A stretch of 64,000 nt of DNA from Hanstruepera neustonica (GCF_002895005.1 NZ_POWF01000007.1:169706-233705); one strand, 5' to 3'. Shown: positions 1 through 8,836, counted from the first letter of the stretch. Translations and numbers: made by a program. The notes: generated by a model from the sequence alone, not told the origin.

Positions 1-168
1 ACCTTAAAAAACATTTTTGAAGAATTAAAAAACATACAATCCAAAAACTGCCATTTAAAGACTATTTCAATGGGCATGAGTGGCGATTATGATTTAGCCA
101 TATCTTGTGGTAGCACTATGGTTAGAATAGGAAGCAGTATTTTTGGAGAACGGAATTATTCACACTAA
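1..168 (+). CDS. YggS/PLPBP-family pyridoxal phosphate homeostasis protein, C-terminal fragment
   Basis: An open frame runs from the window edge to TAA at 166-168 and gives the last 55 residues of a protein. It contains the [11 protein letters not shown] segment and the [14 protein letters not shown] segment. This is the usual C-terminus of the YggS/PROSC family (MGMS-D-x-x-AI ... STMVRIG..IFG.R), a PLP-binding alanine-racemase-like barrel that buffers cytosolic pyridoxal phosphate. The 5' part lies outside the window, so start and full length cannot be judged. The next gene begins 22 bases downstream on the same strand, which allows co-transcription. Confidence 0.8.
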   Translation, partial: TLKNIFEELKNIQSKNCHLKTISMGMSGDYDLAISCGSTMVRIGSSIFGERNYSH

Positions 169-190
169 AACACATCAATAGAATCACTTT

Positions 191-1555
191 TTGTACGCAA
201 TATTAGACATAGAAACCACTGGAGGCAAATACAACGAAGAAGGTATCACTGAAATTGCAATCTACAAGTTTGACGGCCATAAAGTGGTAGATCAATTTAT
301 CAGTTTAGTTAACCCAGAGCGAGAAATACAACCATTTGTGGTCAACCTTACAGGTATTAACAGCAATATGTTGCGAACTGCTCCAAAATTTTACGAAATA
401 GCTAAACGCATAGTCGAAATTACTGACGATTGTATTCTAGTAGCGCATAACGCTCAATTTGACTATCGGATTTTAAGAACTGAATTTAAACGTTTAGGTT
501 TTGGATTCAAACGCAAAACACTATGTACAGTTGAATTGGCCAAGAAACTCATACCTGGTCAGGATTCCTATAGTTTGGGCAAACTGGCAAGATCTCTTGG
601 TATTCCAGTAAGCGACAGACATAGAGCCAATGGTGACGCAGTGGCTACAGTAAAACTATTTAAGATGTTGCTTTCAAAAGATTTGGAAAAGTTTATTGTT
701 CAAGATGCCATCCGCGTAGAGCCTAAGTATCAAATGGAGCCTAATCTGAAGCAAATCATCAATGAATTGCCCAATGAAACTGGTGTCTATTATATTCACA
801 ACGAAAATGGTGATGTGATTTACATTGGTAAGAGTAAAAATATCAAAAGTAGAATCAGTCAGCATTTTACAAATACCAGCCCTAAATCCAAAAAATTACA
901 GCGTCAAGCATCAACTGTAACTTACGAAAAAACAGGTAGTGAATTGGTTGCGCTCTTGAAAGAAAGCGAAGAGATAAAACGAATCAAACCACTATTCAAC
1001 AGAGCTTTACGTCGAAGCTTGTTCACCCATGCCTTATATAGTTTTCAGGACGACCAAGGATACATTAATTTGAAAATTGACAAGGCTGATGGTAGAAAAA
1101 AACCTATTACCACCTTCTCAAATAGACAAAGTGCCAAAAGCTTTTTATTTAAAGTTGTAGATGATTTTAATCTTTGTCAAAAGCTTGTTGGCCTTTACCC
1201 AACTAAAAAAAGCTGCTTCAATTACAATATTGATTTGTGCCAAGGCGCCTGTATTCAGGAAGAACATTATGAGGCATACAATTCTCGTGTATTGGCTTTA
1301 ATTTCAAAAAATAGTTATGACAAGCAAAACATGGTTGTCATTGACAGAGGTCGTGATATTGAAGAGCGAAGTGCCATATTGATTGAGAATGGTATTTTTA
1401 AAGGGCTAGGTTATTTTGATTTAAATTATCAGATAACTAATATTGAAGTGCTACGTACCGTCATTACTCCTATGCAAAACAATCGTGATGCCCAACACAT
1501 CATTCAAAGCTATATAAGACGTAACAAAAAACTAAAAATCATTCAATTGAATTAA
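191..1555 (+). CDS. DEDDh exonuclease - GIY-YIG nuclease fusion (DnaQ-like plus UvrC/Cho-like)
   Basis: This 454-residue protein starts at TTG (191); no ATG lies close enough in frame to include the first catalytic motif. Residues 1-165 form a DnaQ/PolC-type 3'-5' exonuclease with Asp6 and Glu8 in DIETTG, a later HNAQFD motif, and the HRANGDA motif that supplies His and Asp. From about residue 197 a GIY-YIG domain follows (GVYYIHNENG ... IYIGKSKNIKSRI). The C-terminal third carries a Cys-rich stretch (CFNYNIDLCQGAC) like the region after the nuclease domain in UvrC. The family is known from Bacteroidota and resembles E. coli Cho fused to an exonuclease. A role in excision repair or end trimming is inferred. 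The next gene starts 2 bases downstream. Confidence 0.85.
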   Translation: MYAILDIETTGGKYNEEGITEIAIYKFDGHKVVDQFISLVNPEREIQPFVVNLTGINSNMLRTAPKFYEIAKRIVEITDDCILVAHNAQFDYRILRTEFKRLGFGFKRKTLCTVELAKKLIPGQDSYSLGKLARSLGIPVSDRHRANGDAVATVKLFKMLLSKDLEKFIVQDAIRVEPKYQMEPNLKQIINELPNETGVYYIHNENGDVIYIGKSKNIKSRISQHFTNTSPKSKKLQRQASTVTYEKTGSELVALLKESEEIKRIKPLFNRALRRSLFTHALYSFQDDQGYINLKIDKADGRKKPITTFSNRQSAKSFLFKVVDDFNLCQKLVGLYPTKKSCFNYNIDLCQGACIQEEHYEAYNSRVLALISKNSYDKQNMVVIDRGRDIEERSAILIENGIFKGLGYFDLNYQITNIEVLRTVITPMQNNRDAQHIIQSYIRRNKKLKIIQLN

Positions 1556-1557
1556 TT

Positions 1558-3516
1558 ATGAAAGTATTTTATTTATTTATCTTCTTGATTTCAGGATTAT
1601 CCATTTATGCTCAAGATAGTTTTAATTCAGAAAGCTATATTGTAACAAAAAATGATTTAGAGTTGAACAGTTATTCAAAGGATTCAACTGCTAATGCATT
1701 GGTCATTTATGAAAAGGGCAATAGTTACATCGATAAAAATACTTTCAAATTAATTTTTGAACACCAACAAAAGCTAAAAATATTAACACGGGATGGATTT
1801 GACAAAGCTACTATCACGCTTTATTTATATAACAATGATGGTAGAAAAGAAAAAGTAGAGGACATAATGGCTATAACCCACAATAGTGTTAATGGACAAG
1901 ATGTTAAAACGCAGCTTGATAAAAGCCAAATATTTACCGAAAAATACAACGACAATTACACATTAGTCAAATTTACGCTCCCGAAAGTTCAAGAAGGTTC
2001 AGTTATCACCTATAGTTATTCAATTGAATCTCCTTTTATTTACAAATTTAAAGGTTGGGATTTTCAGGATGACATACCAAAACTTTATAGCGAATATAAT
2101 ACCAGTATTCCTGCAAATTATGAATACAATATTAAGCTTGTAGGCAGTCTTCCTTTAGTTAAAAACGAATCCGGTCGTCATATTGAGTGTATAAGATTAA
2201 ACAATGGAGGTTCAGCAGATTGCTTCACCTCCATATATGCCATGGAAGACATACCAGCCTTTATTGATGAAGACTATATGACTACGCGAGAAAACTATTT
2301 GGCAAGTATTGATTATGAACTGAAGATATTTAGAGGGTTTGATGGAACCGTTGAAAATATTACCAAAACATGGAAAACTGCAGATGATGAATTAAAATCA
2401 GACCCTAACATTGGTAGACAATTGATAAAAAATGTTTCTTCTAATGTTTCCATAGCTGATAGTGTTCTCACTGAGTCCAATTTGTACAAGAAAGCAAAAG
2501 GTATTTTTGAATATGTCCAATCTAATTTTGTTTGGAACGGTGAATACAGTATATATAACAACTCATCGGTAAAGGATTTAATAAAAAATAAAAGTGGTAA
2601 TGTTGCCGAAATAAATATTCTTCTGCATAATCTACTTGATGACAATGGAATTAATGTTTATCCAGTGCTTGTCTCAACAAGGAATCATGGTTTACCAACC
2701 AAAATATATCCAGTCATTTCTGATTTCAACTACTTAATCGTTCAAGCTGAAATCAATAATAAAATTTACCATTTGGATGCTACCGATCCTTACTTGAGTT
2801 TTGGAATGTTACCATTTAGATCTTTAAACCAATATGGCAGAAAATTAGATTTTAAAAATGGGAGCGATTGGATTGATATTATACCTAGTAAAAGATCTAC
2901 AATTTCAAGAAAAGTTCAATTAGAAATCAATTCTGAAGGACTCATTTCGGGCTCATTGAATGCCAATTCAACTGGCTATCATGCACTATCCAAAAAAGAA
3001 GCGTATTTTGATAATCCTACAAACTATTACAAAACCAATAAAGACGACCATCCTGATTTAGATATCCTTAATCATGAAGTAGAACACAAAGATAAAACGA
3101 GTTTTAATTTTGTCGAGGATATGGAATTCGAATATGTTGCTGAAGATTTAGGAGGTGTTTTTTATTTAGATCCTTTTGTTTTCAAGTTTTTCAAAGAAAA
3201 TCCATTTAAACTTCAAGAAAGAACTTACCCAATAGATTTTGGCTATAAAGATTCTTTCCTATACAATCTAAATTTATTTGTTGACGAAAGCTACGAGATT
3301 ATTGAAGTTCCAAAACCTCTTAATGCCAAATTACCCAATAATTCAGGAGAGTTAGTTTTCAAGGTTTTAAAGAACGACAACAATATTCGCATCTATTATA
3401 AAGTTGATTTTGACAAGGAGATTTATGAACGTGAATATTATAGTTATTTAAAAAAGTTTATGAATGAGGTTGTTAACTCTGAAAACAATTCACTAATAGT
3501 GATTAAGAAAAAATAA
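1558..3516 (+). CDS. DUF3857 domain protein with transglutaminase-like core, secreted
   Basis: This 652-residue protein has a signal peptide (hydrophobic residues 3-17, then YAQ). The N-terminal half fits DUF3857, a beta-rich domain with an STANALVIYEKG stretch. The middle (about residues 300-430) fits a transglutaminase-like fold: a segment around YVQSNFVWNGEY, then a Leu-rich helix and HLDATDPYL. The usual catalytic Cys at the start of the middle helix is not evident (KSGNVAEINILLHNLL has Asn-Val where Cys is expected), so enzymatic activity is doubtful. The rest is a beta-rich C-terminal region. Such proteins are common, unassigned envelope proteins of Flavobacteriia. It starts 2 bases after the upstream stop. 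Confidence 0.75.
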   Translation: MKVFYLFIFLISGLSIYAQDSFNSESYIVTKNDLELNSYSKDSTANALVIYEKGNSYIDKNTFKLIFEHQQKLKILTRDGFDKATITLYLYNNDGRKEKVEDIMAITHNSVNGQDVKTQLDKSQIFTEKYNDNYTLVKFTLPKVQEGSVITYSYSIESPFIYKFKGWDFQDDIPKLYSEYNTSIPANYEYNIKLVGSLPLVKNESGRHIECIRLNNGGSADCFTSIYAMEDIPAFIDEDYMTTRENYLASIDYELKIFRGFDGTVENITKTWKTADDELKSDPNIGRQLIKNVSSNVSIADSVLTESNLYKKAKGIFEYVQSNFVWNGEYSIYNNSSVKDLIKNKSGNVAEINILLHNLLDDNGINVYPVLVSTRNHGLPTKIYPVISDFNYLIVQAEINNKIYHLDATDPYLSFGMLPFRSLNQYGRKLDFKNGSDWIDIIPSKRSTISRKVQLEINSEGLISGSLNANSTGYHALSKKEAYFDNPTNYYKTNKDDHPDLDILNHEVEHKDKTSFNFVEDMEFEYVAEDLGGVFYLDPFVFKFFKENPFKLQERTYPIDFGYKDSFLYNLNLFVDESYEIIEVPKPLNAKLPNNSGELVFKVLKNDNNIRIYYKVDFDKEIYEREYYSYLKKFMNEVVNSENNSLIVIKKK

Positions 3517-3534
3517 ATTATATTTATTTAATCT

Positions 3535-4413
3535 ATGCAGCATTCAAAACCACATAAATCTTGGAAAGATCAACTTCATGAAATTATTTATGAGGCAGAC
3601 ACACCTTCTGGAAAATTGTTTGATGTTGTTCTCCTCATAGCCATTTTAGCGAGTATTTTATTGGTCATGCTTGAGAGTGTTAAAAGCATTGATGCCCAAT
3701 ATCATACTTTTTTAAATATTTCTGAATGGATTATTACGGTTCTGTTCACAATAGAATATGTATTGCGAATTATTACGGTTAGAAAACCTATAAAATATAT
3801 AACCAGTTTTTATGGCGTTATAGATTTACTTTCAACTATTCCAAAATATTTATCACTTATTTTTGCAGGCACGCATGCATTAATTGCATTGCGGGCATTA
3901 CGATTACTGCGTGTTTTTAGAATTCTAAAATTAGCACGCTATTTAGGGGCTTCAAATCATTTGGCTTCGGCCATAAAGTCTAGTCGTGCTAAAATTTCTG
4001 TTTTTTTGTTTGCGGTTTTAATTGCAGCTGTCATATTTGGAACCATTATGTATTTAGTTGAAGGCGAAGAGAGTGGTTTTACCAATATCCCTAAAAGTGT
4101 TTATTGGTGTATTGTAACCTTAACAACGGTTGGGTTCGGAGATATTGCTCCAGTAACACCATTGGGGCAATTTATTGCAACCATTATTATGATACTTGGT
4201 TATGGTATTATTGCCGTACCAACAGGCATTGTTTCTGCGGAATATACCAAGAAAGCCAATGATGATTTAAAATCAGGGCCAATACCACCACATCCCAATG
4301 AACCCATTGTTCACTTAAACTCACAATGCTGCGCAAATTGTTTAAATGAAAAACATGTTGATGGCGCTGAATATTGTTTTAAATGTGGTTGTAAATTACA
4401 CCATGACAAATAA
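3535..4413 (+). CDS. Voltage-gated potassium channel with C-terminal zinc ribbon
   Basis: This 292-residue inner-membrane protein has a six-helix ion channel layout. Hydrophobic segments lie near residues 28-47 (S1), 62-80 (S2) and 92-110 (S3). An Arg-rich S4 follows (ALRALRLLRVFRILK, about 118-132), then S5 (154-174), a pore loop with the selectivity filter TTVGFGD (197-203), and S6 (211-233). The filter is that of potassium channels. The cytosolic tail ends in a four-cysteine module (Cys266, Cys269, Cys281, Cys284; CxxC-x11-CxxC), a zinc ribbon likely to act in regulation or assembly. Its last 11 bases overlap miaA in another frame, so translational coupling is likely. Confidence 0.85.
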   Translation: MQHSKPHKSWKDQLHEIIYEADTPSGKLFDVVLLIAILASILLVMLESVKSIDAQYHTFLNISEWIITVLFTIEYVLRIITVRKPIKYITSFYGVIDLLSTIPKYLSLIFAGTHALIALRALRLLRVFRILKLARYLGASNHLASAIKSSRAKISVFLFAVLIAAVIFGTIMYLVEGEESGFTNIPKSVYWCIVTLTTVGFGDIAPVTPLGQFIATIIMILGYGIIAVPTGIVSAEYTKKANDDLKSGPIPPHPNEPIVHLNSQCCANCLNEKHVDGAEYCFKCGCKLHHDK

Positions 4414-5317
4414 AACACTTATTTCAATTGTTGGTCCTACAGCAATAGGCAAAACATCCTTAAGTATTGCTTTAGCAAAACATTTTAAAACGGAAATCAT
4501 TTCTGCAGATTCACGTCAATTCTTTAAAGAAATGCAAATTGGAACTGCTGCACCAACTCCTTATGAACTTCAGGAAGCTCCTCATCATTTCATACATCAC
4601 AAATCTATAACGGATAACTATAATGTTGGAACGTTTGAGACAGATGCCCTAACTAAATTGGAAGAGCTCTATAAAAAACACCATGTTATCATTATGGTTG
4701 GTGGTTCAGGACTTTATGTTGATGCTGTTACGAAAGGGCTTGATGATTTTCCAAAAGTTGACTCAACAATAAGAAAATCATTAACTGAAACTTTTAATAA
4801 AGACGGTTTATTACCGCTTCAAAAGCAGCTTGAAGTGTTGGACCCCAAAACATATAAAATGATTGCCATTGATAATCCACATCGTGTGATGCGTGCTCTA
4901 GAGATTTGTATTGGTACTGGCAAACCCTATTCGTCATTTATCAATAAAAAGAAAAGCAATAGACCATTCCAAACCATAAGTATTGGCTTAACAGCCGATA
5001 GAAAAATTATTTACGACCGAATTAATCAACGAGTTGATAACATGATGGAAGAAGGACTATTGGATGAGGTTAAAAGTTTAAATCAACATAGAAATTTAAA
5101 TAGCTTAAATACCGTTGGCTATAAGGAGCTTTTCAATTATTTGGACAATGAATGGACATTGGAGTTTGCCGTTTCAGAAATTAAGAAAAACAGTAGACGC
5201 TTTGCAAAAAGGCAACTGACTTGGTTTAGAAAAGATGAAACCATTCAATGGTTTGACTTTGAATGTAAATTAGACACTATTATTGATTATATTGATAGAA
5301 AATTAATTTCATCATGA
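4403..5317 (+). CDS. miaA: tRNA dimethylallyltransferase
   Basis: MiaA transfers a dimethylallyl group to N6 of A37 in tRNAs that read UNN codons. The 304-residue reading begins at ATG 4403, directly before TLISIVGPTAIGKTS. The P-loop is at residues 11-19 and the SADSRQF motif, with the conserved Asp, at about 34-40. The GGSGLYVDAV motif and RNPHR-like DNPHRVMRAL follow, and RR.AKRQLTWFRK near the C-terminus is diagnostic. The frame is open further upstream to an ATG at 4346, but that extension lies inside the channel gene and precedes the conserved N-terminus. The stop overlaps the next start as ATGA. Confidence 0.96.
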   Translation: MTNKTLISIVGPTAIGKTSLSIALAKHFKTEIISADSRQFFKEMQIGTAAPTPYELQEAPHHFIHHKSITDNYNVGTFETDALTKLEELYKKHHVIIMVGGSGLYVDAVTKGLDDFPKVDSTIRKSLTETFNKDGLLPLQKQLEVLDPKTYKMIAIDNPHRVMRALEICIGTGKPYSSFINKKKSNRPFQTISIGLTADRKIIYDRINQRVDNMMEEGLLDEVKSLNQHRNLNSLNTVGYKELFNYLDNEWTLEFAVSEIKKNSRRFAKRQLTWFRKDETIQWFDFECKLDTIIDYIDRKLISS

Positions 5318-5826
5318 GAAAACTAAATTTATTCATTTTAATCTGTGTTTTTGGAATTTCATTGAGCTATTCCCAAAACGAAGAAACTCTGAAAGCCATA
5401 GACAATCAAATATGGAAACCGTTCACTATCGCATTTGAAACCCATAATTACAGCCTTTTTGGTAAGTTGCACACTGATGATTTAGTGCGCATAAGTGGTG
5501 ATGGCAAACGCGTTCAAGGTAAAGAAACTTACATTGCCGGATATAAAGAAAGATGGAATAACAGTTCGAGTAAACAAACTATTTCATTCCGGTTTTTAGA
5601 ACGTTTGCACGATGACAATGCCGCATCGGAAAGAGGCATTTATAAATTATCCTTGAATCCCAACACCGAACAAGAGCAAAATTATTATGGCAAATTTCAT
5701 GTGATATTAAGACAAGTAAATGGTGTTTGGAAAATTGCTGTTGATTATGACTCATCGGAAGGTAATACTATTAATCAAGATTCCTACAACAAGGCATTTG
5801 CCATTGATGACTATGACAAGTATTAA
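5314..5826 (+). CDS. Secreted SnoaL/NTF2-like (DUF4440-type) protein
   Basis: This 170-residue protein has a signal peptide (residues 1-20, ending SYSQ). The mature part, of about 145 residues, fits an NTF2/SnoaL cone fold of the DUF4440 type: an N-terminal helix, ALFGKLHTDDLVRISG-like strand and helix, then beta strands ending FHVILRQVNGVWKIAVDYD. It is probably periplasmic; ligand and reaction are unknown. Its ATG overlaps the miaA stop (ATGA), so it is the last gene of a channel-miaA unit and ends just before a strong terminator. Confidence 0.65.
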   Translation: MRKLNLFILICVFGISLSYSQNEETLKAIDNQIWKPFTIAFETHNYSLFGKLHTDDLVRISGDGKRVQGKETYIAGYKERWNNSSSKQTISFRFLERLHDDNAASERGIYKLSLNPNTEQEQNYYGKFHVILRQVNGVWKIAVDYDSSEGNTINQDSYNKAFAIDDYDKY

Positions 5827-5830
5827 AAAA

Positions 5831-5853
5831 AACCCAGCAATGCTGGGTTTTTT
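5831..5853. terminator. Bidirectional intrinsic terminator
   Basis: An 8-bp perfect stem (AACCCAGC / GCTGGGTT) with a 3-base loop is flanked by A-runs on the left and T-runs on the right. It can therefore terminate both the rightward miaA unit and the leftward response-regulator operon, which converge here. Confidence 0.88.
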
Positions 5854-5882
5854 ATTTATAATAGAAAGAAACTTATTGAATT

Positions 5883-6593
5883 TTATTCATCATTATTAAT
5901 GACTAGCCTAAACCCTTCTCCGTGAATGTTTAAAATTTCAACTTTTGGATCTAGTTTTAGATACTTTCTTAATTTAGCAATATAGACATCCATACTTCTT
6001 GAAGTGAAATAGTTATCATCTCTCCAAATTTTCGTCAAAGCTAATTCACGAGGCATCAAATCGTTTTCATGCAATGCTAAAAGGCGTAACAATTCATTTT
6101 CTTTTGGAGACAGTTTAATTTGCTCGCCTCCATTATAAGTCAAGAAGCGAAGTTTAGAGTTTAGATCAAAGTCTCCAATTTTAAATTGAAACTGCTTACT
6201 ATCTGCAACCGTTTCGGTAGCCTTACGCTGCATGATAGCTTTTATTTTCATCAGTAGCACCTCACTATCAAAAGGTTTGTTTAAATAATCATCAGCACCT
6301 ACTTTATAGCCTTTTAATACATCTTCTTTCATAGCTTTAGCCGTTAAAAAGACTATAGGCACTTCGGTGTTTTTTTCCCTGATTTCTTTCGCAAGCGTAA
6401 AACCATCTTTATAAGGCATCATAACGTCCAAAATACAAAGATCAAAATCATCTTTTTTGAACTTCTCAAAACCTTCCATACCATTTTTGGCATGGGTTAC
6501 TTCATAATCGTTCATGATTAAATAATCCTTTAAAATGGTTCCGAAATTCGGGTCGTCTTCTACTAATAAAATTTTCTTCTGTACGTCACTCAT
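5883..6593 (-). CDS. OmpR-family response regulator (RprY-like)
   Basis: This 236-residue cytosolic regulator has a receiver domain (residues 6-120) with an acidic pair at 13-14, the phospho-acceptor Asp56 in DLCILD and Lys in DYLNKPF. A winged-helix DNA-binding domain (about 140-232) follows, with LSPKENELLRLLALH and the turn IWRDDNYFTSRSMDVYIAKLR. It lies 3 bases after the sensor kinase gene and is co-transcribed with it. Sequence and arrangement resemble RprY of Bacteroides and Porphyromonas, which is linked to stress responses; that assignment rests on remembered similarity. It probably binds direct repeats like those described upstream of the kinase and of the HtrA gene. Confidence 0.93.
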   Translation of the reverse strand: MSDVQKKILLVEDDPNFGTILKDYLIMNDYEVTHAKNGMEGFEKFKKDDFDLCILDVMMPYKDGFTLAKEIREKNTEVPIVFLTAKAMKEDVLKGYKVGADDYLNKPFDSEVLLMKIKAIMQRKATETVADSKQFQFKIGDFDLNSKLRFLTYNGGEQIKLSPKENELLRLLALHENDLMPRELALTKIWRDDNYFTSRSMDVYIAKLRKYLKLDPKVEILNIHGEGFRLVINNDE

Positions 6594-6596
6594 AAC

Positions 6597-8171
6597 TTAT
6601 GATATTAATGGAAGTTTTATAATAAAGGTACTTCCTTTTTCTTTTTCACTTTCTACGGATATGTGCCCTTGATGATCGTCAACTATACGTTTGACGTATG
6701 CCAGGCCAAGTCCATGTCCTTTTACATTATGTATATTTCCTGTGTGCTCTCTATAAAACTTTTCAAACACACGCTTTTGGGCAGCTTTACTCATACCGCT
6801 ACCCTGATCTTTTATTTTTAAAATGATGTTTGTACCTACATTTTCAGTGTAAACATCAATTTTGGGAGCATCTGGAGAATACTTAATGGCATTATCCAGA
6901 ATATTAACGATGACATTAGTAAAATGTGATTCATTTGCTAAAACCGAAGATTTCTCTGCTTCCAAATGGGTTTTAATGAAACCCTTTCTATCCTCAACAA
7001 TCAGCTCCACATGTGTAATGGCATCTTCAATTAAATCATGCAATTTTACACGGTCTTTACTAATGTTTAATTCATTCTTTTCAAGTTTAGATATTCTCAA
7101 TACATTTTCCACCTGGGCATGCATGCGCTTGTTCTCATCTTTAATCATTTGAAGATATCGCATAACCCGCTCTTTGTCCTCAATAACTTTAGGATTCTTT
7201 ATAGCATCCAATGCCAAGTTAATGGTTGCAATGGGCGTTTTAAACTCATGCGTCATATTATTGATAAAATCAGTCTTAATTTCTGAAATTTTACGTTGCT
7301 TGAATAATTGCAATAACGCACTTGAATATGCTATAATAATGATTGATGTGAAAATAATCGACAACAGCGTCATTCTAATTATAGAAGACTGTACAAATTT
7401 ATTCCGCTTGGGAAAGTTCACTAACAATCTGTAGTCATGATTGCCTATTTCGTCAGTAAAAACTGGTATACTAAAAGTGGAAGCCTTCTGTAATTCAAAA
7501 TTGTCACTTTGTACTTTTGTAGCCAAATCATTACTATAAATGGCAAACTCGAAATCGAGATCAATCCCATCTTCTTGAAGTTTTTGACTCAATAATTCAA
7601 ATATATCCCTATCAGTTACACGCTTGTGAATTGGTTTTCTACTGGCAAATATCTTAAAAGATTGATCTAAAATAAGCCTTTCAGCTTCGGTTAGCCTACC
7701 TTGCTTAATAATTCTTGAAATAGGATTAACATTAATTTCATTATCTAAAGAAGGCTGATTACTATAAATTTTAGTTTCAGTACTATTTAGAATCCGTTTG
7801 ATGTTTAAACTATCTAAACCCATGTCAAAGAGCGATGAAGATAACTTATAGTTTTCTTCTAAAATACCACTACGGGTAATGAGCGTTTCATTAGTATCGC
7901 TATTTTGCTGGTAAATAAACAATTGAGAAATAGCAACTGTATCCGCCTGCTTTTTTTGATCAACTAAATCTTGATACTTAAAGTAATAACCTTCCAATTC
8001 CTTTTCTTCAATTTCACGAGAAGTATAGATTAAGGCTCTTTTAACTTTAAAGTCAAATTGCTCTTCTTCATTTTTAATGGAGTTGTTGATATAATATGCC
8101 TGAACAAATATAATTCCGACAAGCGACAAACTCATTAACAACACCAATATGATGAATAACCTTTTGCTCAT
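6597..8171 (-). CDS. Sensor histidine kinase (RprX-like)
   Basis: This 524-residue inner-membrane kinase has TM1 at residues 5-24, a periplasmic sensor of about 235 residues without a recognised ligand domain, and TM2 at about 265-288. A HisKA dimerisation domain follows with phospho-acceptor His308 (NNMTHEFKTP). The ATPase domain carries N (NILDNAIKYS), G1 (DQGSGM), F and G2 (GHGLGLAYVK) boxes. No HAMP domain is seen between TM2 and HisKA. Its stop lies 3 bases before the regulator start. A TAnnTTTG element sits only 4 bases before the ATG, and GTTAA repeats lie around it, suggesting autoregulation. Confidence 0.93.
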   Translation of the reverse strand: MSKRLFIILVLLMSLSLVGIIFVQAYYINNSIKNEEEQFDFKVKRALIYTSREIEEKELEGYYFKYQDLVDQKKQADTVAISQLFIYQQNSDTNETLITRSGILEENYKLSSSLFDMGLDSLNIKRILNSTETKIYSNQPSLDNEINVNPISRIIKQGRLTEAERLILDQSFKIFASRKPIHKRVTDRDIFELLSQKLQEDGIDLDFEFAIYSNDLATKVQSDNFELQKASTFSIPVFTDEIGNHDYRLLVNFPKRNKFVQSSIIRMTLLSIIFTSIIIIAYSSALLQLFKQRKISEIKTDFINNMTHEFKTPIATINLALDAIKNPKVIEDKERVMRYLQMIKDENKRMHAQVENVLRISKLEKNELNISKDRVKLHDLIEDAITHVELIVEDRKGFIKTHLEAEKSSVLANESHFTNVIVNILDNAIKYSPDAPKIDVYTENVGTNIILKIKDQGSGMSKAAQKRVFEKFYREHTGNIHNVKGHGLGLAYVKRIVDDHQGHISVESEKEKGSTFIIKLPLIS

Positions 8172-8175
8172 CGCT

Positions 8176-8183
8176 CAAAATTA
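8176..8183 (-). promoter_or_regulatory. -7 promoter element of the two-component operon
   Basis: Read on the minus strand this is TAATTTTG, a full match to the Bacteroidota -7 consensus TAnnTTTG. It is followed by four bases and the kinase ATG, which places the transcript start at or next to the start codon. No clear TTG -33 element is seen. Confidence 0.45.
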
Positions 8184-8238
8184 ACATTTTAACATTTAGA
8201 TGTCTTAGCATTTAACCTTACATTAACAAAAATGTTAA
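8181..8238. promoter_or_regulatory. Cluster of TTAAC/GTTAA repeats upstream of the kinase gene
   Basis: TTAAC occurs on the plus strand at 8181, 8189, 8212 and 8223, with a near match TTAGC at 8205 and one inverted copy (GTTAA) at 8234. The 8212-8223 pair is 11 bp apart and the 8181/8189 pair 8 bp apart. Direct repeats near helical spacing are typical OmpR-family operators. The two leftmost copies overlap or abut the -7 element, so binding there could repress. The assignment to this regulator is an inference. Confidence 0.4.
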
Positions 8239-8251
8239 AAATATAGTGTAA

Positions 8252-8836
8252 TTAATTGATTGTCAGTAGTTTTTCATGGACATCCATAACTTGCTGACGC
8301 ATTTTATCTAAATCAACATTCTCTATTATAAAATCAGCTTTGGTCATTTTTTTAGCATCACTTAACTGATTGTCCATAATAGCTTGGACCTTTTTTACTG
8401 TAGTATTATCGCGTTCCATGACCCGCTTAATTCTCAAATCTATTGGAGCTGTTACTAAAATTGTAAAGTCACAGTTTTTGTGACCGTTTGTCTCAAACAA
8501 TATAGCCGATTCCTTCAAAACATATGGGCCTTTTTGATTTTTTACCCACCTATTAAAATGCTGACCCACTTTAGGGTGGACAATACCATTCATTTTTTCA
8601 AGCAATGATTTATCATGAAAAATTTTATCAGCAATAAATGGTCTGTTGAGTTCATTATCAGTATAAGCCAGTTCACCAAATAAATCAATCAATTTGCGTT
8701 TAATAACTTTAGATCTGTTCATCAAGGCTTTTGCTTCATCATCAGCTATATAAACAGCAATTCCCAGCTCATTAAATACTTTTGCGACCGTAGTCTTACC
8801 GCTTCCAATACCTCCTGTTAATCCTACTATTTTCAT
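8252..8836 (-). CDS. coaE: Dephospho-CoA kinase
   Basis: CoaE phosphorylates the 3' hydroxyl of dephospho-CoA, the last step of CoA synthesis. The 194-residue length is normal. The P-loop GGIGSGKT is at residues 8-15. Other family motifs are IADDEAKALM (substrate Asp), VHPKVGQHF, ILFETNGH and the lid RxxxRD-like RVMERDNTT. The ATG overlaps the stop of the YbbR gene by 4 bases, so translation is coupled. CoaBC, another CoA enzyme, is also in this window at 19.8-21.0 kb but in a different operon. Confidence 0.95.
   Translation of the reverse strand: MKIVGLTGGIGSGKTTVAKVFNELGIAVYIADDEAKALMNRSKVIKRKLIDLFGELAYTDNELNRPFIADKIFHDKSLLEKMNGIVHPKVGQHFNRWVKNQKGPYVLKESAILFETNGHKNCDFTILVTAPIDLRIKRVMERDNTTVKKVQAIMDNQLSDAKKMTKADFIIENVDLDKMRQQVMDVHEKLLTIN

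Noticed and set aside
2313..2645. Minus-strand open frame of 110 codons within the DUF3857 gene
   Set aside because: It is opposite a continuous secreted-protein gene, with no start signals or homology.
4346..4402. Upstream in-frame extension of miaA
   Set aside because: The extra 19 residues lie within the channel gene and precede the conserved MiaA N-terminus; ATG 4403 fits.
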